Part shown: positions 10,130-22,908 of the stretch, piece by piece | Layout: every line of letters starts with the position of its first letter | How positions within the stretch are numbered: the stretch's first letter is position 1 | NCBI GenBank assembly: GCA_951213105.1 | Contig: OX578155.1 | Coordinates: forward strand, 34,245,984-34,309,983 | Direction of reading: 5' to 3' | From: Amaurobius ferox | Taxonomy: Eukaryota; Arthropoda; Arachnida; Araneae; Amaurobiidae | DNA length: 64,000 bases | Program-made: the position numbers and the translations under genes | The notes under the pieces: generated by a model | The model's database searches: none | The model's input: the letters and a program-made list of their open reading frames with translations, nothing else | Told to the model about the DNA's origin: nothing

Positions 10130-11270
10130 ACGACAAACATACGTACTAGGAGAAATTTAGTATCAAAATCTATATTTATTAAAAAACTTTCATAGTTTTC
10201 GAGTAATCGTCTTGTCAAATTGAAGAAGATTAAAAAATTTTCAGTTTTCAAGATTGTAACATCTCAAAAACTAAAAGATCTAACCTTGAACAATAAGCAC
10301 GAATTTGAAGCTCTTTGAAAGCTCTACAAGTGTATATAATTGGATTTTAGATCAAAAATTTGTTGAGAGGTGGAGGGTGGGAGGGGAAGCTTAAACTTTA
10401 AAACTTAAAAATGAGTTTTTTTCCATGTTTCAGACTTTCACTCGAAATATCTTCGAAAATATAAAAGATCGATATAATTAGTAAGTGACAAAAATATGTA
10501 TGAGGAAATTTAGTTTCTAAATTTATATGTATATTTAAAAAAGCTTTTATAGTTTTCGAGTAATTGTCTTTTGAAAGTTTGAAAGAAGTTTTAAAATTTG
10601 ATGTTTTTCAAGTTTGTAATGCTTATCTTAAAAACTAAAAGTGATAGCTATAAAAAATAAGCATGAATTTATTGCTCTTTAAAAATCCTACAAGTGTATA
10701 TAATTAGATTTATGTCACTTTGTTTTTTAAAGTATAGTGGTCATAATGTCGATATTTTAACATATCGAAATTATAACCAGTATACTTCAAAATCCAAGTT
10801 TTCCAAGGGGTGGGAAAGCTGTAACATTTAAAATGCCACGATTGTTGCAGTTCAATTTGGTCACTTACTCTTTTGTGAAATATTGGTGCACTAGCACGAG
10901 ATATTTTGTTTTGTTTAAAATAAATTAGGAAGTTAAATGAACTTGGGGATTCTAAATATGTTCAATGAGTGGTGAGGTTTGAACAGAATAGGTGGAAATA
11001 AACGTATTCAGGTACGGATATGTGCCATCAGGCAAGTTTATAGATTAGCTAGAATGTAAAATCTCGTCAGGAAATTTAATTTTTATACAGCAAATCAAGT
11101 TAGTAAAATAATCGAATATATTAAAGTGGAGTCTGGCCGGAGTTTTCAGATGAAATCGGGGAGAAAACTAAAAGCGCTAGCTAGCTATAAATAATTAGCG
11201 AGTAATTTGCATTGTTTGAAGGCCTGTAAACGAAACAAATAAATCTGAAGAAATCGAATAAACTTATTGA
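10130..11270 (+). repeat. dispersed repeat with internal duplication (copy 1)
   Basis: An internal direct duplication links about 10133-10345 with about 10490-10710; both have a TAGTTTTCGAGTAAT block and end at a CTACAAGTGTATATAATT block. The right part, from about 10690 to 11270, is matched in reverse complement by 34930-35545 (for example CACGAGATATTTTGTTT against AAATAAAATATCTCGTG, and GTAAACGAAACA against TGTTTCGTTTAC). No coding capacity or clear termini were found, so the class is unknown. Confidence 0.65.
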
Positions 11271-11842
11271 ACTTTATTGGAGTTTTATCTTACAAAATAT
11301 TATTCACGCAAAACAATTTCAGCTCCATTGGACTAGAGCCACCGCCGATTATATTTTTCTGAATTTATCAGGAGTCAGAAGTAACTTACTGCATGTAGTA
11401 TCATAAAAATTGCTCTCATTATTTTTTAAAATAAAATTTTAATCTATAATTAAAAAAATCTCATGAATTATTTGTACATCTTAGCAGTAAAAGATTATAA
11501 ACAAATCAAACAAATGATCTCATGAATAAATTAGGAAAGAGGAGAGATGAAGGAAAAGCATTTCAATCTCTAAAAAGCTAAGATATAATATAACAGGACA
11601 ATTCAGAATTTTGCAGGTTATTATCAGCAATTTATTTAAATAGCTAATATTTAAATATTAAATTAAAAACGCAAAATTATTTAAATTTGTTGCGTTTCGG
11701 AATTCGCAGATAAAAACCTGGAATCCTATTTCGAAGCTGTTTGTTACTGTTCATTGTAGCCCCCTCTAAAATCTGATTCAAATACTGCAGGGACATAGAT
11801 ACAGAATAATGAAATACTATCCAAATTATAATAAAGTTTTAC
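11271..11842. other. no feature seen
   Basis: AT-rich sequence without a reading frame, repeat or RNA that I can recognise. Confidence 0.4.
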
Positions 11843-11857
11843 ACCTTGATGAATTTA

Positions 11858-12267
11858 TGCCAACGATTTTTATGCCAACGGCCCTACCATGCTAAAAACA
11901 CCGGTTCTCGTTAGATCACCGAAGTCAAGCTACATCGGGCGCGGTTAGTACTTGTGTGGGTGACCACCTGGGAACAACACCGCGTGCTGTTGGCACATTT
12001 CGGACGCGGTAGCCCGGTGGTTTTCACGCAGGATTTGCACGCTGCCACAACTGCCGCAGTGTTCATGCGGAGTACGATCACGTTAAACATGTGGGTCCGT
12101 AAATCCTTCCGAGAGGTTGGTGGTAGGGGAAGGAGGGTACGGTCCCTGTGGATACGTCCCCCACTGGGTTCTGGTCTAAATTGGGTGGCACTTTCCGGCC
12201 GTCCAAACGGTTACCTTAACTTTACACCCTTCTGGTAGATCGGACGGTCAGGGTCTCAACAACAACA
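11858..12267 (+). mobile_element. chimeric SINE: 5S rRNA head joined to tRNA-type SINE (full copy)
   Basis: A perfect 15-bp target duplication ACCTTGATGAATTTA (11843-11857 and 12268-12282) bounds a 410-bp unit. The unit opens with an essentially complete 5S rRNA (11874-11994), followed by a tRNA-SINE head (GGACGCGGTAGCCCGGTGG) and the common body (GTCCTTCCGAGAGG, GGTCCCTGTGGAT, ACTGGGTTCTGGTCTAAATT) and a short CAA-repeat tail. The box B of the tRNA part is eroded. The copy at 37735-38067 has the same 5S-to-tRNA junction (TGTTGGCACATTTCGG). 5S-headed SINEs are known from vertebrates (SINE3 type); whether this one is described I cannot tell. Confidence 0.88.
11874..11994 (+). rRNA. 5S rRNA-derived head of SINE (pseudogene)
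   Basis: The 121-nt segment runs from GCCAACGGCCCTACCATGC to CGCGTGCTGTTGGC, the usual start and end of animal 5S rRNA, with complementary termini. It keeps the internal control region: GAAGTCAAGC (box A), CATCGGGCGCGGTTAG, and GTGGGTGACCACCTGGG (box C). A 3-base insertion (CAA in GGAACAACACCGCG) and other changes mark it as SINE-borne, not a functional array copy. Confidence 0.88.
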
Positions 12268-12282
12268 ACCTTGATGAATTTA

Positions 12283-14571
12283 ACATTTGTTTTATTGTAT
12301 CACTTGAACGAATTGCCCAGTGTTGATCGGGATGTAAATAAAAAACCCCGCTACTTGAATAATACATTTACAGATAACACTATTCAATTTTTTTTCAAAA
12401 CCTAAACCGACGCAAAATTACCAGTACGCTATCCACAAAGCAAAACGAAAATACACGCTCGCCGTAATGCAAAAAATAAATTCATGAAAGATTAATAACC
12501 TCTAGGAGATGAACGATGCATTAAATCGTTACGGTAGCTGTTAAATCGTATGGGTTGCTGTTAGATCATATCGATGGCTGGAGGTTCTATAACTGTTACA
12601 TCGCGAATATAGCTGTAAGGTCATATCAGTAGCTGGAGATTAACTAATTTTGGAATTTAAAAATACGTTAAAAAACCTAATTTAAATTTTGGAAAGAGGC
12701 CTTCGACACGCATTAGTTCAGGTATAGATGTGACTGTGTGTGTGGAAAAATTCGGTGCGATAGCTATCGCGCGGTATTGTGGACAAACAAACAGACAGAT
12801 TCTTCTTTTTATTATTATAGATTCACTGGGGGTGAAGACAACAGAAATGCAATGTTTAAAATGTCCCTGAGTTTGTGACAAGTGAACGAAAATATATTTA
12901 AAATGTTAGAAGATACAAAATCTAATCCAAAGGCACCAAAAAAACAATTGAAAAAGGGACAACAAATAGGAAGGAAAGGGGGAGGGGAGTAAAAATTAAA
13001 AAATATTCTGATTTTCTACCAAAAGATAAAGAGCATCACAAAACTAAGAGGGGGAGGGAAGCGAATCATATTTACAATCATTGGAGGACAAGGTGGTAAA
13101 AAACGCAATATTTTTTTAGTAATTTTGGAAAAAATAATAAACGAAAAGAATTTAGAAATACATGGGCCCAACAGAAACACAAGGAAATACCCCCCCCCCC
13201 TCCAAATTAATTCAAAAAAGGAGAGGCAGGGATAGAAATTAAAAAAATATGACTATCGAGTGGAGTAATAAAAATAGGGTGTATTAAGAATTAAAAAAAT
13301 TCCATTCGTTGGAAAAGAGGAATTTCACTATTTCATTTTTTCTCAGTTTTGACAAAAAAATGGACAAATTAAAATACCACATATTATACAATAAAACGTT
13401 ATACAAGAATAATAACTCGAAAGTTTTAAATTGACTAGAACATGGGGATAGGGTAATGAATTGTTTGAGTAGAAATATAAAAACACACAATATCAAAATG
13501 TGTATTACAAATTTTAAGATTTTACCTAAAAGTGTATTACATTATAATTATAACTAAAAGTATAATTATTCAAAAATAAAATAATATTTACAGATTATTG
13601 AATGAATATCTAGACAAAAATTTTTATGCATAAGCATCTGTCAAATTCGCAGATTGGATCCAGAGATTAAATTTATTAATTTGTAAAACAGCTCTAGCAA
13701 TTTAGAAACCTTTTGCATTTTTATGCAAATATTCACAAAGGAATATTTTGCTTCAAAATTATTTTATACCATATTTTTTTTTTTTTCGTTTTGCAATGAA
13801 ACTGGAAAAATCACAAAATTAAGATCATTTTACACCATTGCTAAATTATTTGCCTCTGAAATTCTTTATAGAACAGCTACGAGACCTATAGATATTATTT
13901 TGGATAAAAACGTGAAAAAATTATTCTTTTCTCAGTATTGTTCTGGGGCTAATGCCATTGACTAATTTCAGCATAAAATTCATTTTATTTGTTAAAACAC
14001 ATTAAAAATCAACAAAAGACATAGTCAATTAAGAAATTTTATGAAAATATTTTAAATAATTGAAAAAAAGTTACCCAAATATTTAAAAAGAAGTCATATT
14101 TGACGAACATGAATTTGGGAATCTTGCACAGCAGCCTAACACAACACTCTGAACATTAAGAAGTAGCTTTTTACTTCTAGTCACTGTGTTACCTGCAATG
14201 GCCTCCAGCTAGGCTCAATGCCTAAATGAGCTAAAATGATAGATGACCAAAAGAATGACCATCTGGACTAATGTGACGTCCTTTTAAAAGTGTGATCATA
14301 CAAGACTGCATCTATGTGTTTCCAATTTGAATTTGAAAGCAGAAATAAATTCTGGGAATTGTCCTTTGGGTTTTTTCCAGTATTTGGGAAACACAGCCTC
14401 AGGGATTGTAGGCTGCACCCAGCTGCAAGTTGTATAAAATCTCATAATCTCCTAAGTGTATGAGCTTATTTCGTATGAGCATATTGTGCGTATTTTCAAG
14501 CAGAACTATACATTACTTCCAAAAAGATATAATTATGGGAGAAAGTCGATTTTATCCTTTTAATGTTTTAA
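12283..14571. other. AT-rich stretch, no gene recognised
   Basis: Several short open frames occur, but none has a recognisable motif or clear coding character. There are homopolymer runs such as a C tract at about 13190-13200. Near 12520-12650 a loose repeat of GTTAAATCGTA/GTTAGATCATA is seen. Confidence 0.4.
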
Positions 14572-15872
14572 TCTATATAAATAAAATTGAAAATCTGTCT
14601 GTCTGTTTGTTTGTCCCGTCATCACGGGAGAACGGCTGAACTGAATTTGATGAAATTTTGTGGACAGCCTAGAAATAGTCCCACTCAAAATTTAGTCCAT
14701 GATAGGAGTTCTTATGGTCAGTGTTTCTCAAGATATTAGTAAAAAACGAAACTTTCGTTTGCTTCATCATAAAAAGAGAAGGGCTAAACTGAAATTAATG
14801 AAATTTTGGGGGTAGCCTTGAAATAGATCCCCATAAATTTTGTCCAAGTTTCGAATTTCTAGAACTAGGGGTTGTCGAGATATTAATGAAAAACTTAACT
14901 TTTTCCTAGGCGTTCTACTCTCCAACTACGTGATTTATCCAAACAGAAAGGATGAAAATCGTTTGTTTAAAATGTCAAAGCGAATTAAAACTTTATTTCT
15001 GAGTTTGGTGCAGGATTTTTGAATTAATTAGTCACTATCTGAAAGCATGAATTGTTTGAATCATGAATTTAAATGGAAAAATCTAACTCCATGGTTTATC
15101 TTTCAGAAGCTTTTACTGAACGATGAACAGTATAAAGAAATGAAAATGGCTATTTAATTTTGCACTTTATGAGGAAGATTCTATCTTATATCATGTTGCT
15201 CGGCAACGGAATGAAATTAAATGTTTGTTAATGCTTATTATTTTTTCGATTTGAATAATAAATAAATGGATATTAAAATATATCTTATAAATCAATGGTT
15301 TAGTTTTTCTATTAATTATATTAATTGCGAACTGCGTACATTACTTTCATTTATTTTGGTAAAGAGGTTTCAAGCTTATATATTGTGTTTAGCTAATAAA
15401 CTCATATATTCTCTTTACCCGATAAATCCATTTATCCATTGTTGAAACAGAAAAAGAGTAGAACGGGTATATCTACTAATAATATTTTAGTGTTTTCATT
15501 TAGTATATACAAACTGGATCACGATATTTTATTCAGAGCTGCAAATTTAGAGCTACGAATTTGGCTGGATATCGCTAACTTGGCAAATTTCTTAAATGTT
15601 GCCATATTGATTGAAATGTCCCCAAATTTATAAAAATAACGTAAATGAATAAAATTTATTTTGTTTTGTTAGAAGAAAGTACTGAAATGGTGTTTTGTTA
15701 GCATTTGTCTCTCAGTCCAACCGTCCTACTTAGTAACACATTTAGCGAATTTTTAAAATGTCACCAAATTGATAAAAATGTTTATAAATCCATAAAAATA
15801 TTTTGAAATTGATAAAATTGCACTTTATAAATGAAATTGTGTTTTTTTAGAGGATAATATTTTGATGATGGT

Positions 15873-15937
15873 TCGTCAATTTATCTCAAAGTGGGACTTT
15901 CAGTTCTAAGAGTCCCACTTGGTGATACATTTGACGA
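15873..15937. repeat. conserved hairpin in copy B
   Basis: Arms CGTCAATTTATCTCAAAGTG and its near complement CACTTGGTGATACATTTGACG flank TTTCAGTTCTAAGAG. This is the partner of the hairpin at 246-308. Confidence 0.75.
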
Positions 15938-16204
15938 CTTTTTAAAATGTTGCCAAACCCTTATTACAGATAGCATTATTCAGACGATATTTTGATCACC
16001 AATTTATTTGAAGCAAATCATAACATATTGCTTAGCAACGGATTTAAATCCAGTGTATTTATGAAGAAGATTTTTATTAAATCTTTTCCGATTTTAATAA
16101 TGAAGATATGTATATAAAAAATAAATTTCATTGCCATCACATTTTTGACTGGATAATATCAATTATGATCTTCAGGTGTAAGCATTATTATTATTGATGT
16201 TTTA

Positions 16205-16760
16205 GGGGATTATTGATTCAGAGATTATTGATATTTTCAAATTCTTATGCCATTGTTTTATTGCGGCAAAAATTGTTGTAACTCATATATTGCACATTGT
16301 ACGAGTAATCTTCTACAAATGCACGGATATATCTTCTAATCTAAGAGAATATAAGTAGTACAGGTATATTGGCATATATTTTGACATATATTGGAATCAA
16401 ACCTTCCGGTATGAAAATTACGGGGATTATTGATGTTTTTAATTTATTATGTAATCTGTTATAAATTGGTAAAAATTTTTGAGATTAAATATTATAATAC
16501 AGGTAATCTTTTATTAACACTAGGACATATCTTCTAATCTATGACATTATAAGTAGTACGGGTATATCTTCCCGTATAATTTTAGCACTTTCATTTCGGC
16601 ATATATTGGAATTAATAACTGCCTTTTGGTTTTAAGATTACGGACTTATTGATATATTCAATTTATATATGTAATCTACTAATACAGGTAATATCTTCTA
16701 ATATTTGCATATACAAGTAGTACGGGTCCCATACAATACGCTTTTATTTTGCATATATTG
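16205..16760. repeat. about three degenerate tandem units of roughly 200 bp
   Basis: Each unit starts near a TTATTGAT block, contains TATCTTCTAAT and AAGTAGTAC(G/A)GGT, and ends near ATATATTGGAAT and a TTACGG. Units start near 16205, 16438 and 16645. Copy C retains parts of the same array. Confidence 0.65.
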
Positions 16761-17099
16761 ATACAATTCCATATTTTTTGTAAATTTGCTTACAAAAGAG
16801 GCCAGGATATTTTATTCTTCAGATCTACCCATGAAGATAATTTTGAATAGCAAGAACAGCCATTCCTTAACTTCTTTTCAGGAGTATTATGTTAAATATT
16901 TTAACAGAATATTTTGAGTAAAAATGCCATTTAGTATACTATAGGAATTTGCACATGATTGTGAATTTTCAGTTTATTTATATTATATACTCCGTACGAT
17001 GAATGGGTATGCTGCTAGTACTATATAAAATAGTACATTAATTCATTTATATTAAAGTGGCATAAATTGGTTCATTTTCAAAATTCTTTAATACAACAA

Positions 17100-17760
17100 A
17101 AGCCATTCTTACTACACCTAATTTCTCTTCCCAATGGCCACCCCTAATTCGGCCGCTGTGGGCAATTGCCCATGCCAACCACATCTTAAACTGGGCCTGT
17201 TAATTATATTTATCAATAAACAAATAAAAGCAATTGATAAAAATAGTGGAATAAAACATGTTAAAATTATCCATTTTTAATGCTGCCAATACATTCCCAG
17301 AAGTTGGAATTCCGTCTCAAACAATAAAAAATGATTTAAACATTTAGGGTTTGTGTCTGATAACAAATAAAATAAAGACCTGACCCTGATTCTTAACTGA
17401 ATTTATTAGAAAAAGTAAATGAAAATCATTTTACTGTTGTTCTGACATTAATGATTCATATACATGGATAACAATGTTCCAGTATGTCCTTAAGCAACCA
17501 TAAAAGACTACAGATTTATTTATTAACTTCAGAATTTTCAGAAGAAAAGTGTGAACATGAGGAAATTCTTTCACCATCTAATAAAAAACAAGTTCTTGAG
17601 AATTTAATCTTACACAGGGCTTATTTGGGGCCGAAGCCCACTGGAACCCTGCTCCGGTACTTCTTTAATTTTGGGGAATATTTAAATATTTGCCGGAGCC
17701 ATTCAGTGGATACTCTTTTTGGACCTGGAGCACTCCAAAATTGAAATGAAATTATTAGTA
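17100..17760. other. possible hAT terminal remnants and short hairpin
   Basis: At 17150-17203 the minus strand reads CAGGCCCAGTTTAAGATGTGG followed by GGCAATTGCCCA, similar to hAT-type ends. At 17617 the plus strand reads CAGGGCTTATTTGGGGCC, and 17638-17713 can fold (CCACTGGAACCCTGCTCCGG against CCGGAGCCATTCAGTGG). These may be ends of the element that carried the KIAA1586-like gene downstream. This is tentative. Confidence 0.35.
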
Positions 17761-18397
17761 ATTTTCTTTCCAGTTTTTGAGTATTTTGCAATCGCTTTTG
17801 TCTAACAGGAAAGCTGGCGACGGCAAAGGCCATGGCCATGCACATATTTTGATTTCTTCTTCTTGATGAAAGAATCCATCAGTATATGTCAACCTGCCAA
17901 AAGGCTTCCATGCCTAATTAAAGTCAATACACAACAAAAATTCCCCCTAGCTGGGGAAACTATGATGTAAGTGTTGCCTAGTTACCGCAGAATACGAAGG
18001 GCATAATGTAACAGGGGCCATGCACTAACTGAGCTCATTTTCAGCAAATTAGGTGGCAATGTTTTGATTTGTAATTGTTCTCATTCCCACTACATTTTAT
18101 TAGTTTTTTGTTTTCACATAGGGATGAAGATATGAATTGAAATAAGAGTAAGCAAATAATTTATGATTATTTTGGTTCTTCGAGCATAAAAAAGCAGCTT
18201 TGATTGAGCCATCCAAGGAGATTCTGATTGAAAATGAACTCCAGATGACAAATGTATCGAACAAGTCATGTGTTTCAACATCAAGTGATTAAGAGAAGAA
18301 AATCGAGAAGAAAACAGCATCTCACACTTTTCAGAGAATTTACCATCATGCTGGTCAAAACAACAAGATATGAATTTTTCTTCAAAAAAATCTGTGG

Positions 18398-20060
18398 TTG
18401 CTATTCATGGACCAAAAATTAAGATGTTGCACTTGCCAAATCGTTTCTAGCTTGGGTACATTTAGAGCCCAAGGATCATCTTTTTCAAGTGAAAGCAACT
18501 GGAAAACTGTAAATGTCGGCCCAAATGGAGAAACTAAATTTCATCAAAAGAAATCTTTACAGAAGATTTGTGAACACAAGGTTTCCAAAATGCATCTAAC
18601 AGCTGAAAAAATTGAAAAAGACAAAAATAAAAATCAAATCAACATAATGGTATCCTCTAAAGAAAAAGAAGAACAGGCTCTGACGGAGCAGAATTTTAGA
18701 ACTGCATATCATTTAGCGAAGCAGAATAAAACATTTTATGAATTTGAGAAGGAAATTGATGTGCAAATTCTCAATGGACTGGATATGGAGAAGATTTAAC
18801 ACTCAAATGTTTCAACAATGAATATTGTGACACACATTTCAAGAAGTATACAAGAAACTCTTGCAAAAAAAGTTGTGGATGAAAAACTGAAATTTCCATT
18901 GATTCTTGATGAATCAACATTACTCAGTAATAAAGCATGTCTCATTTTGTATTTGCAAACTCAGTTTTTAGACATGGAAAATCTGGTAAACATATATTTA
19001 AGCTTAAATGAATTAGAAGATACAAATGCAAATGGAATATATTAAACTCTTTGCTAGCCGAAATTAAGTGATATAAAATTGATGAATATATTCTACAGGA
19101 ACATTAGTTACAATAACTTACGATGGGGTTTCAGTTATGCTTGGGAAAAAATCTGGACTTTGTAAACTAATGCTCTATAAGTTTCCAGATATTACTGTCT
19201 GACATTACTTAAATCAGAGCTTAGAACTTAGTGCTGGTGATACTATCAAGATAGTAGCAGGTGTCAAAAATTTCAAAATCTTCATGGACAAACTGAGGAT
19301 TTATCTCTAGAATTACAAAATAGACAAACAACATTAGTTGATGCTCATCGATTAATAAGCCTACAAATACAGGTGTTTAAATCCAGAATGTCTAAACCTG
19401 GAAAACACACTTCTGAGACTCTTCAAGGTGTCAAAATCATGAAGTTTAAAAATGCATGTTTACAAGAAAGCAGAAAGCTATGCCTAAAATTGAACATAGT
19501 CAACTTTACAGATGCTTAACTGACTCCATTGAGAGCAGGCTACTTTCTGTTCGTTCAAGAAATGTTGGAATAGACCACAAAGAAATCAAATTATTTATCC
19601 AACATTTTGACCTGGTGGAAAATCCATTGAAGTTACATTTGGAGATGAAGAAATCATGGAATTGTGCAAAAGGTTTCACCTCAATGAATGAACAGCCTTA
19701 TGGGACTTCAGAATTTTCAAAGAATTTTCTGGAAAAGAAATTAAGACTGAACCTAAAAAATTGATTTCATCGGTCAATTTTATCCCTGTATCAAATGTCA
19801 AGTATGAAAGAGGGTTTTCAATGATGAACTTGATTTGTACACCACAGCGTGTTTCCCTTAATATTCACACATTATCGAATTTAATGTTTATTAGTCTGGT
19901 TGGCCCTTCCATTAACAAATTTGAACAAGGGTCATATGTAAGTTCGTGGATAGCAAGTGGTCACAGTGCAATTGACAACCAGACGAAAAATAGGAAAGGG
20001 AAAGATGAAAATCCTGATTTGTTACTGGAAAACACACTTCATGTGGAATATTTTTCATAA
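18398..20060 (+). pseudogene. hAT-type transposase, KIAA1586-like, multiply disrupted
   Basis: Fragments in shifting frames resemble the family annotated in animals as 'E3 SUMO-protein ligase KIAA1586-like', which derives from a hAT-like transposase. Visible blocks are CCTCQIVSSLG (zinc-binding-like), ICEHKVSKMHLTA (zinc finger H), FRTAYHLAKQNKTF, LNGLDMEKI, LILDESTLLSNKACLI with the catalytic-type D and an LNELEDTNANGIY block, a middle part with VMLGKK-like text, and a C-terminal dimerisation-type block VKYERGFSMMNLICTP followed by LMFISLVGPS. Stops and frameshifts break it in at least six places and the middle seems to be deleted near 19200-19300. The family name rests on memory of the protein family, not on a search. 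Confidence 0.7.
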
Positions 20061-21984
20061 ATTTTTTTCACAATGAGATTATGCAAGTAGGCAAGTTAAA
20101 AATAATAAGTAATATCTATTGTATACTATTATTTGCAATAATTTTAGTGAAAGAAAATCAAGGGCACAGTGGACCAGGGTCAATTATTTTAATACTACTA
20201 CTTATTTTTAGTTAATTTTCTTACCAATAAATAGCCTTGCTAGTCCCACAAATCCTGTAATAGTAAATAGTACATAAAAAATTTGGGCAGTGATTGAAAA
20301 ATAGTAAAATATCTAGCCAGCTACTGAAAAATAGTACAACAATGGACCACAGTGGACTATGCAATAAGAAATACAGATGGGCAAGGGTGTACCCAGTGTG
20401 TGTGTGTGTGGGGGGGGGCATACCCCTCCCCCTCCCAAATAAATGTTTGTATGTTAGTAGCGATGGATAAGCATTGCAATTATTGTTGTTTTGGTGCACA
20501 GGAAAATACTGCATAACCATAGGGCTCCTGCACTTTTTTGTTAGGAATTGTGCCCCGATCTTATGCCAGTTCATTGGTACTACACAGGATGAATTCAGAG
20601 CTCAACTGTTTTAAAGAAAAAAGCTAATTTGACCGATAAGTATACATTTCAATATATTTTTGACAAGTACATGGTATCATAATATGTATGTAAAATGGTA
20701 GTATAAAAGCTTGAAGAATGTTCAAGTAAACTGCAAACGAAATAAAGTTAACTTCTTTTTTATCATTACATAATTCAACAGTACTTCTAACTATTAATTT
20801 ATATAACTGTTATCAATATCATCATACATTTGAAATTTAAATGATCATTACAGTAATGCATATTCAGTACTTTCACTAGTTAGTACTCCACTCCACTTAA
20901 GTCCTTGAATTTTCTTGGTACCTTCAAAGACAACTTGTCAAGGTTTCACAATATTAACTTTTTTTATTTCTAAAAGTTTTGATAAATGTGAGATGTGATG
21001 ATTTAGAGGATACAAACTGATATCACGCACAGTTGAATAATTGCTTGCAAAAACAAGAAACTTCATAAGGGAATTTTCATGCGACAATTCAATTAGAAAA
21101 CAAAATCTGGGTGTTTTACCTGTATATACCTTTTATCATGAGTGGTAGAGTGGTATTAAGAGTGAAAGCTGATCTTATAATAAGGTTGACATACATTTTA
21201 GATATCTTTATTTTTACAACTGAATATAAATTTTCCTTTATTTCATTAAATGATATCATTCTGTTATGTTTTACCAATTTGTAACTGGGAAATTCTACTT
21301 TGAATTATGTTAAAATATTATGTTAACATTATATCATTTACATTCCTTTCTGATGAATATGAGCATATTGAAGAGTATTTTAAATCACACTCTTAATAAG
21401 ATCCTTTATCATAAAAAGTTATCACCTGTATCAGAAATCTCACTAGCTTTTAAATAACTTAAGAACTTTATCAAATCACTAACAAAAATCTGTAGTCAAA
21501 GGAATAAAAAGAAGTTAGCAAAACAGAATCATCATAAAGCACAGATTCCCAAATTGTTATTAAAAAAAAGTAAGAAGTTGTGTATATAGAAAAATCATAA
21601 GTTACTTATAAAAATGCTTCATATTCTCTGAATTTTGATAATTGTATAAACTAAATGAAGTTAATGTATAATTCTCTATGCAAAAAGCATAATATTTATT
21701 GTCCATTATTTTATTTCAAATTAATCGTCACATTTTGTACGCCATTTCAGTTCAACACCCAATAATTGGGAAAATTTGAAAACTCGGCAAAGCTAAAGTC
21801 CAGAATATACCAGATTATCGAAAGATTATTCTATATTTTATTTGAAACCATGTTAAAATATATCGTAGAATAAAACTATTTGCTAATTTTAGTTTCCAAT
21901 TTTCTATCTAACAAAATTATTTTATCATGTTTCGCTAGAGTGCACGTGTTTCATTAATTCTGTTTCATTGTGTAAATACTGTCA
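20061..21984. other. non-coding stretch
   Basis: No gene is seen. A GT repeat followed by a G run lies at about 20395-20418. The rest is AT-rich with no repeats that I recognise. Confidence 0.4.
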
Positions 21985-22908
21985 AACACATTTCACATGC
22001 AAATGGTTACTTCCATGTGTGCATATTTAAAATAATTTTTGTGAAAATGCCTACTGGCTCATTTCATATGCAAAGTTTTTCACCTGCATGCACAAGTTTG
22101 TGCATATCTAAACAACTTTTTTGTAAAAATACTTTATGGCACATTTCCTATGAAAATAGATTCTCACCTGTGTGCACAAGTTTATGTATATCCAAACAAC
22201 TTTTTTGTGAAAATGCTACCTGACACATTTCATATGCAAATGGTTTCCCACATGTATGCACAAGATTGTGAGCATTTAAAATATTTCTTTGTGAAAATGC
22301 TTTCTGGCATATTTCACATGCAAATGGTTTCTCACCTGTGTGCACAAGTTTGTGCGTATTTAAAATATTTTTTTGTGAAAATGCTTTTTCGCATATTTTA
22401 CATGTAAATGGTTTCTCACCTGTATGCACACGTTTGTGTTCAACTAAACTACCTTTAATTGAAAATGCTTTCTGGCATATTTCACATGCAAATAGTTTCT
22501 CACCTGTGTGACAAAGTTTGTGCGTATTTAAATTACTTTTTCGTGAAAATGGCATCTAGCATACTTCACATTCAAATGGTTTCTCACCTGTATGCACAAG
22601 TTTGTGTCTAAAACACTTTTTTATGAAAATGCTTTGTGGCACATTTCACATACAAATGGTTTCTTACCTATAAGCACATGTTTGTGTTGAATTAAAGTAC
22701 CTTTACTTGAAAGTGCTTTTAGGCAAATTTCACATGCAAATGGTTTCTTTCTTGTGTATACATATTTGTCCTTATCTAAATTAAGTTTTTCTCAAAATGC
22801 GTTGTGGCATATTTCAGTTACAGGTTTCTCACCTGTATGCACATGTTTGTGTTGAACTAATTAACTTTAATTTAGAAATGCTTTCTATCACACATCATAT
22901 GCAAATGG
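21985..22908 (-). pseudogene. decayed 3' continuation of the C2H2 zinc-finger array
   Basis: The 84-bp finger period continues beyond the stop of the main frame. A second open frame (22555-22148) holds four recognisable fingers (FACEICQKAFSIK, FTCKICEKAFSQK, FACEICQKAFSQR, FAYEMCQVAFSQK), preceded by a partial one. 22556-22908 and 21985-22147 hold fingers broken by stops and frameshifts. The original array was probably about 33 fingers. Confidence 0.8.

Larger units (their letters stand above)
14572..16966 (+). mobile_element. Helentron/DINE-like repeat, copy B
   Basis: The left end A|TCTATATAAATAAAATTGA followed by CTGTCTGTCTGTTTGT resembles 5' ends of arthropod Helitron-like elements, which start with TC after a host A. 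The same start occurs at 26001. Homology with copy C stops near 16966 (27118). The part 14935-16190 is the inverted partner of 1-1236. The centre has the conserved hairpin (15873-15937) and the 3' part has about three degenerate tandem units (16205-16760). This layout (TC start, hairpin, internal tandem units, no genes) fits non-autonomous Helitron relatives. The true 3' end is not proven because I did not find a terminal hairpin plus CTRR. Confidence 0.6.

Noticed and set aside
11954..12238. 94-codon frame in the first chimeric SINE
   Set aside because: GC-rich SINE body, not protein coding.
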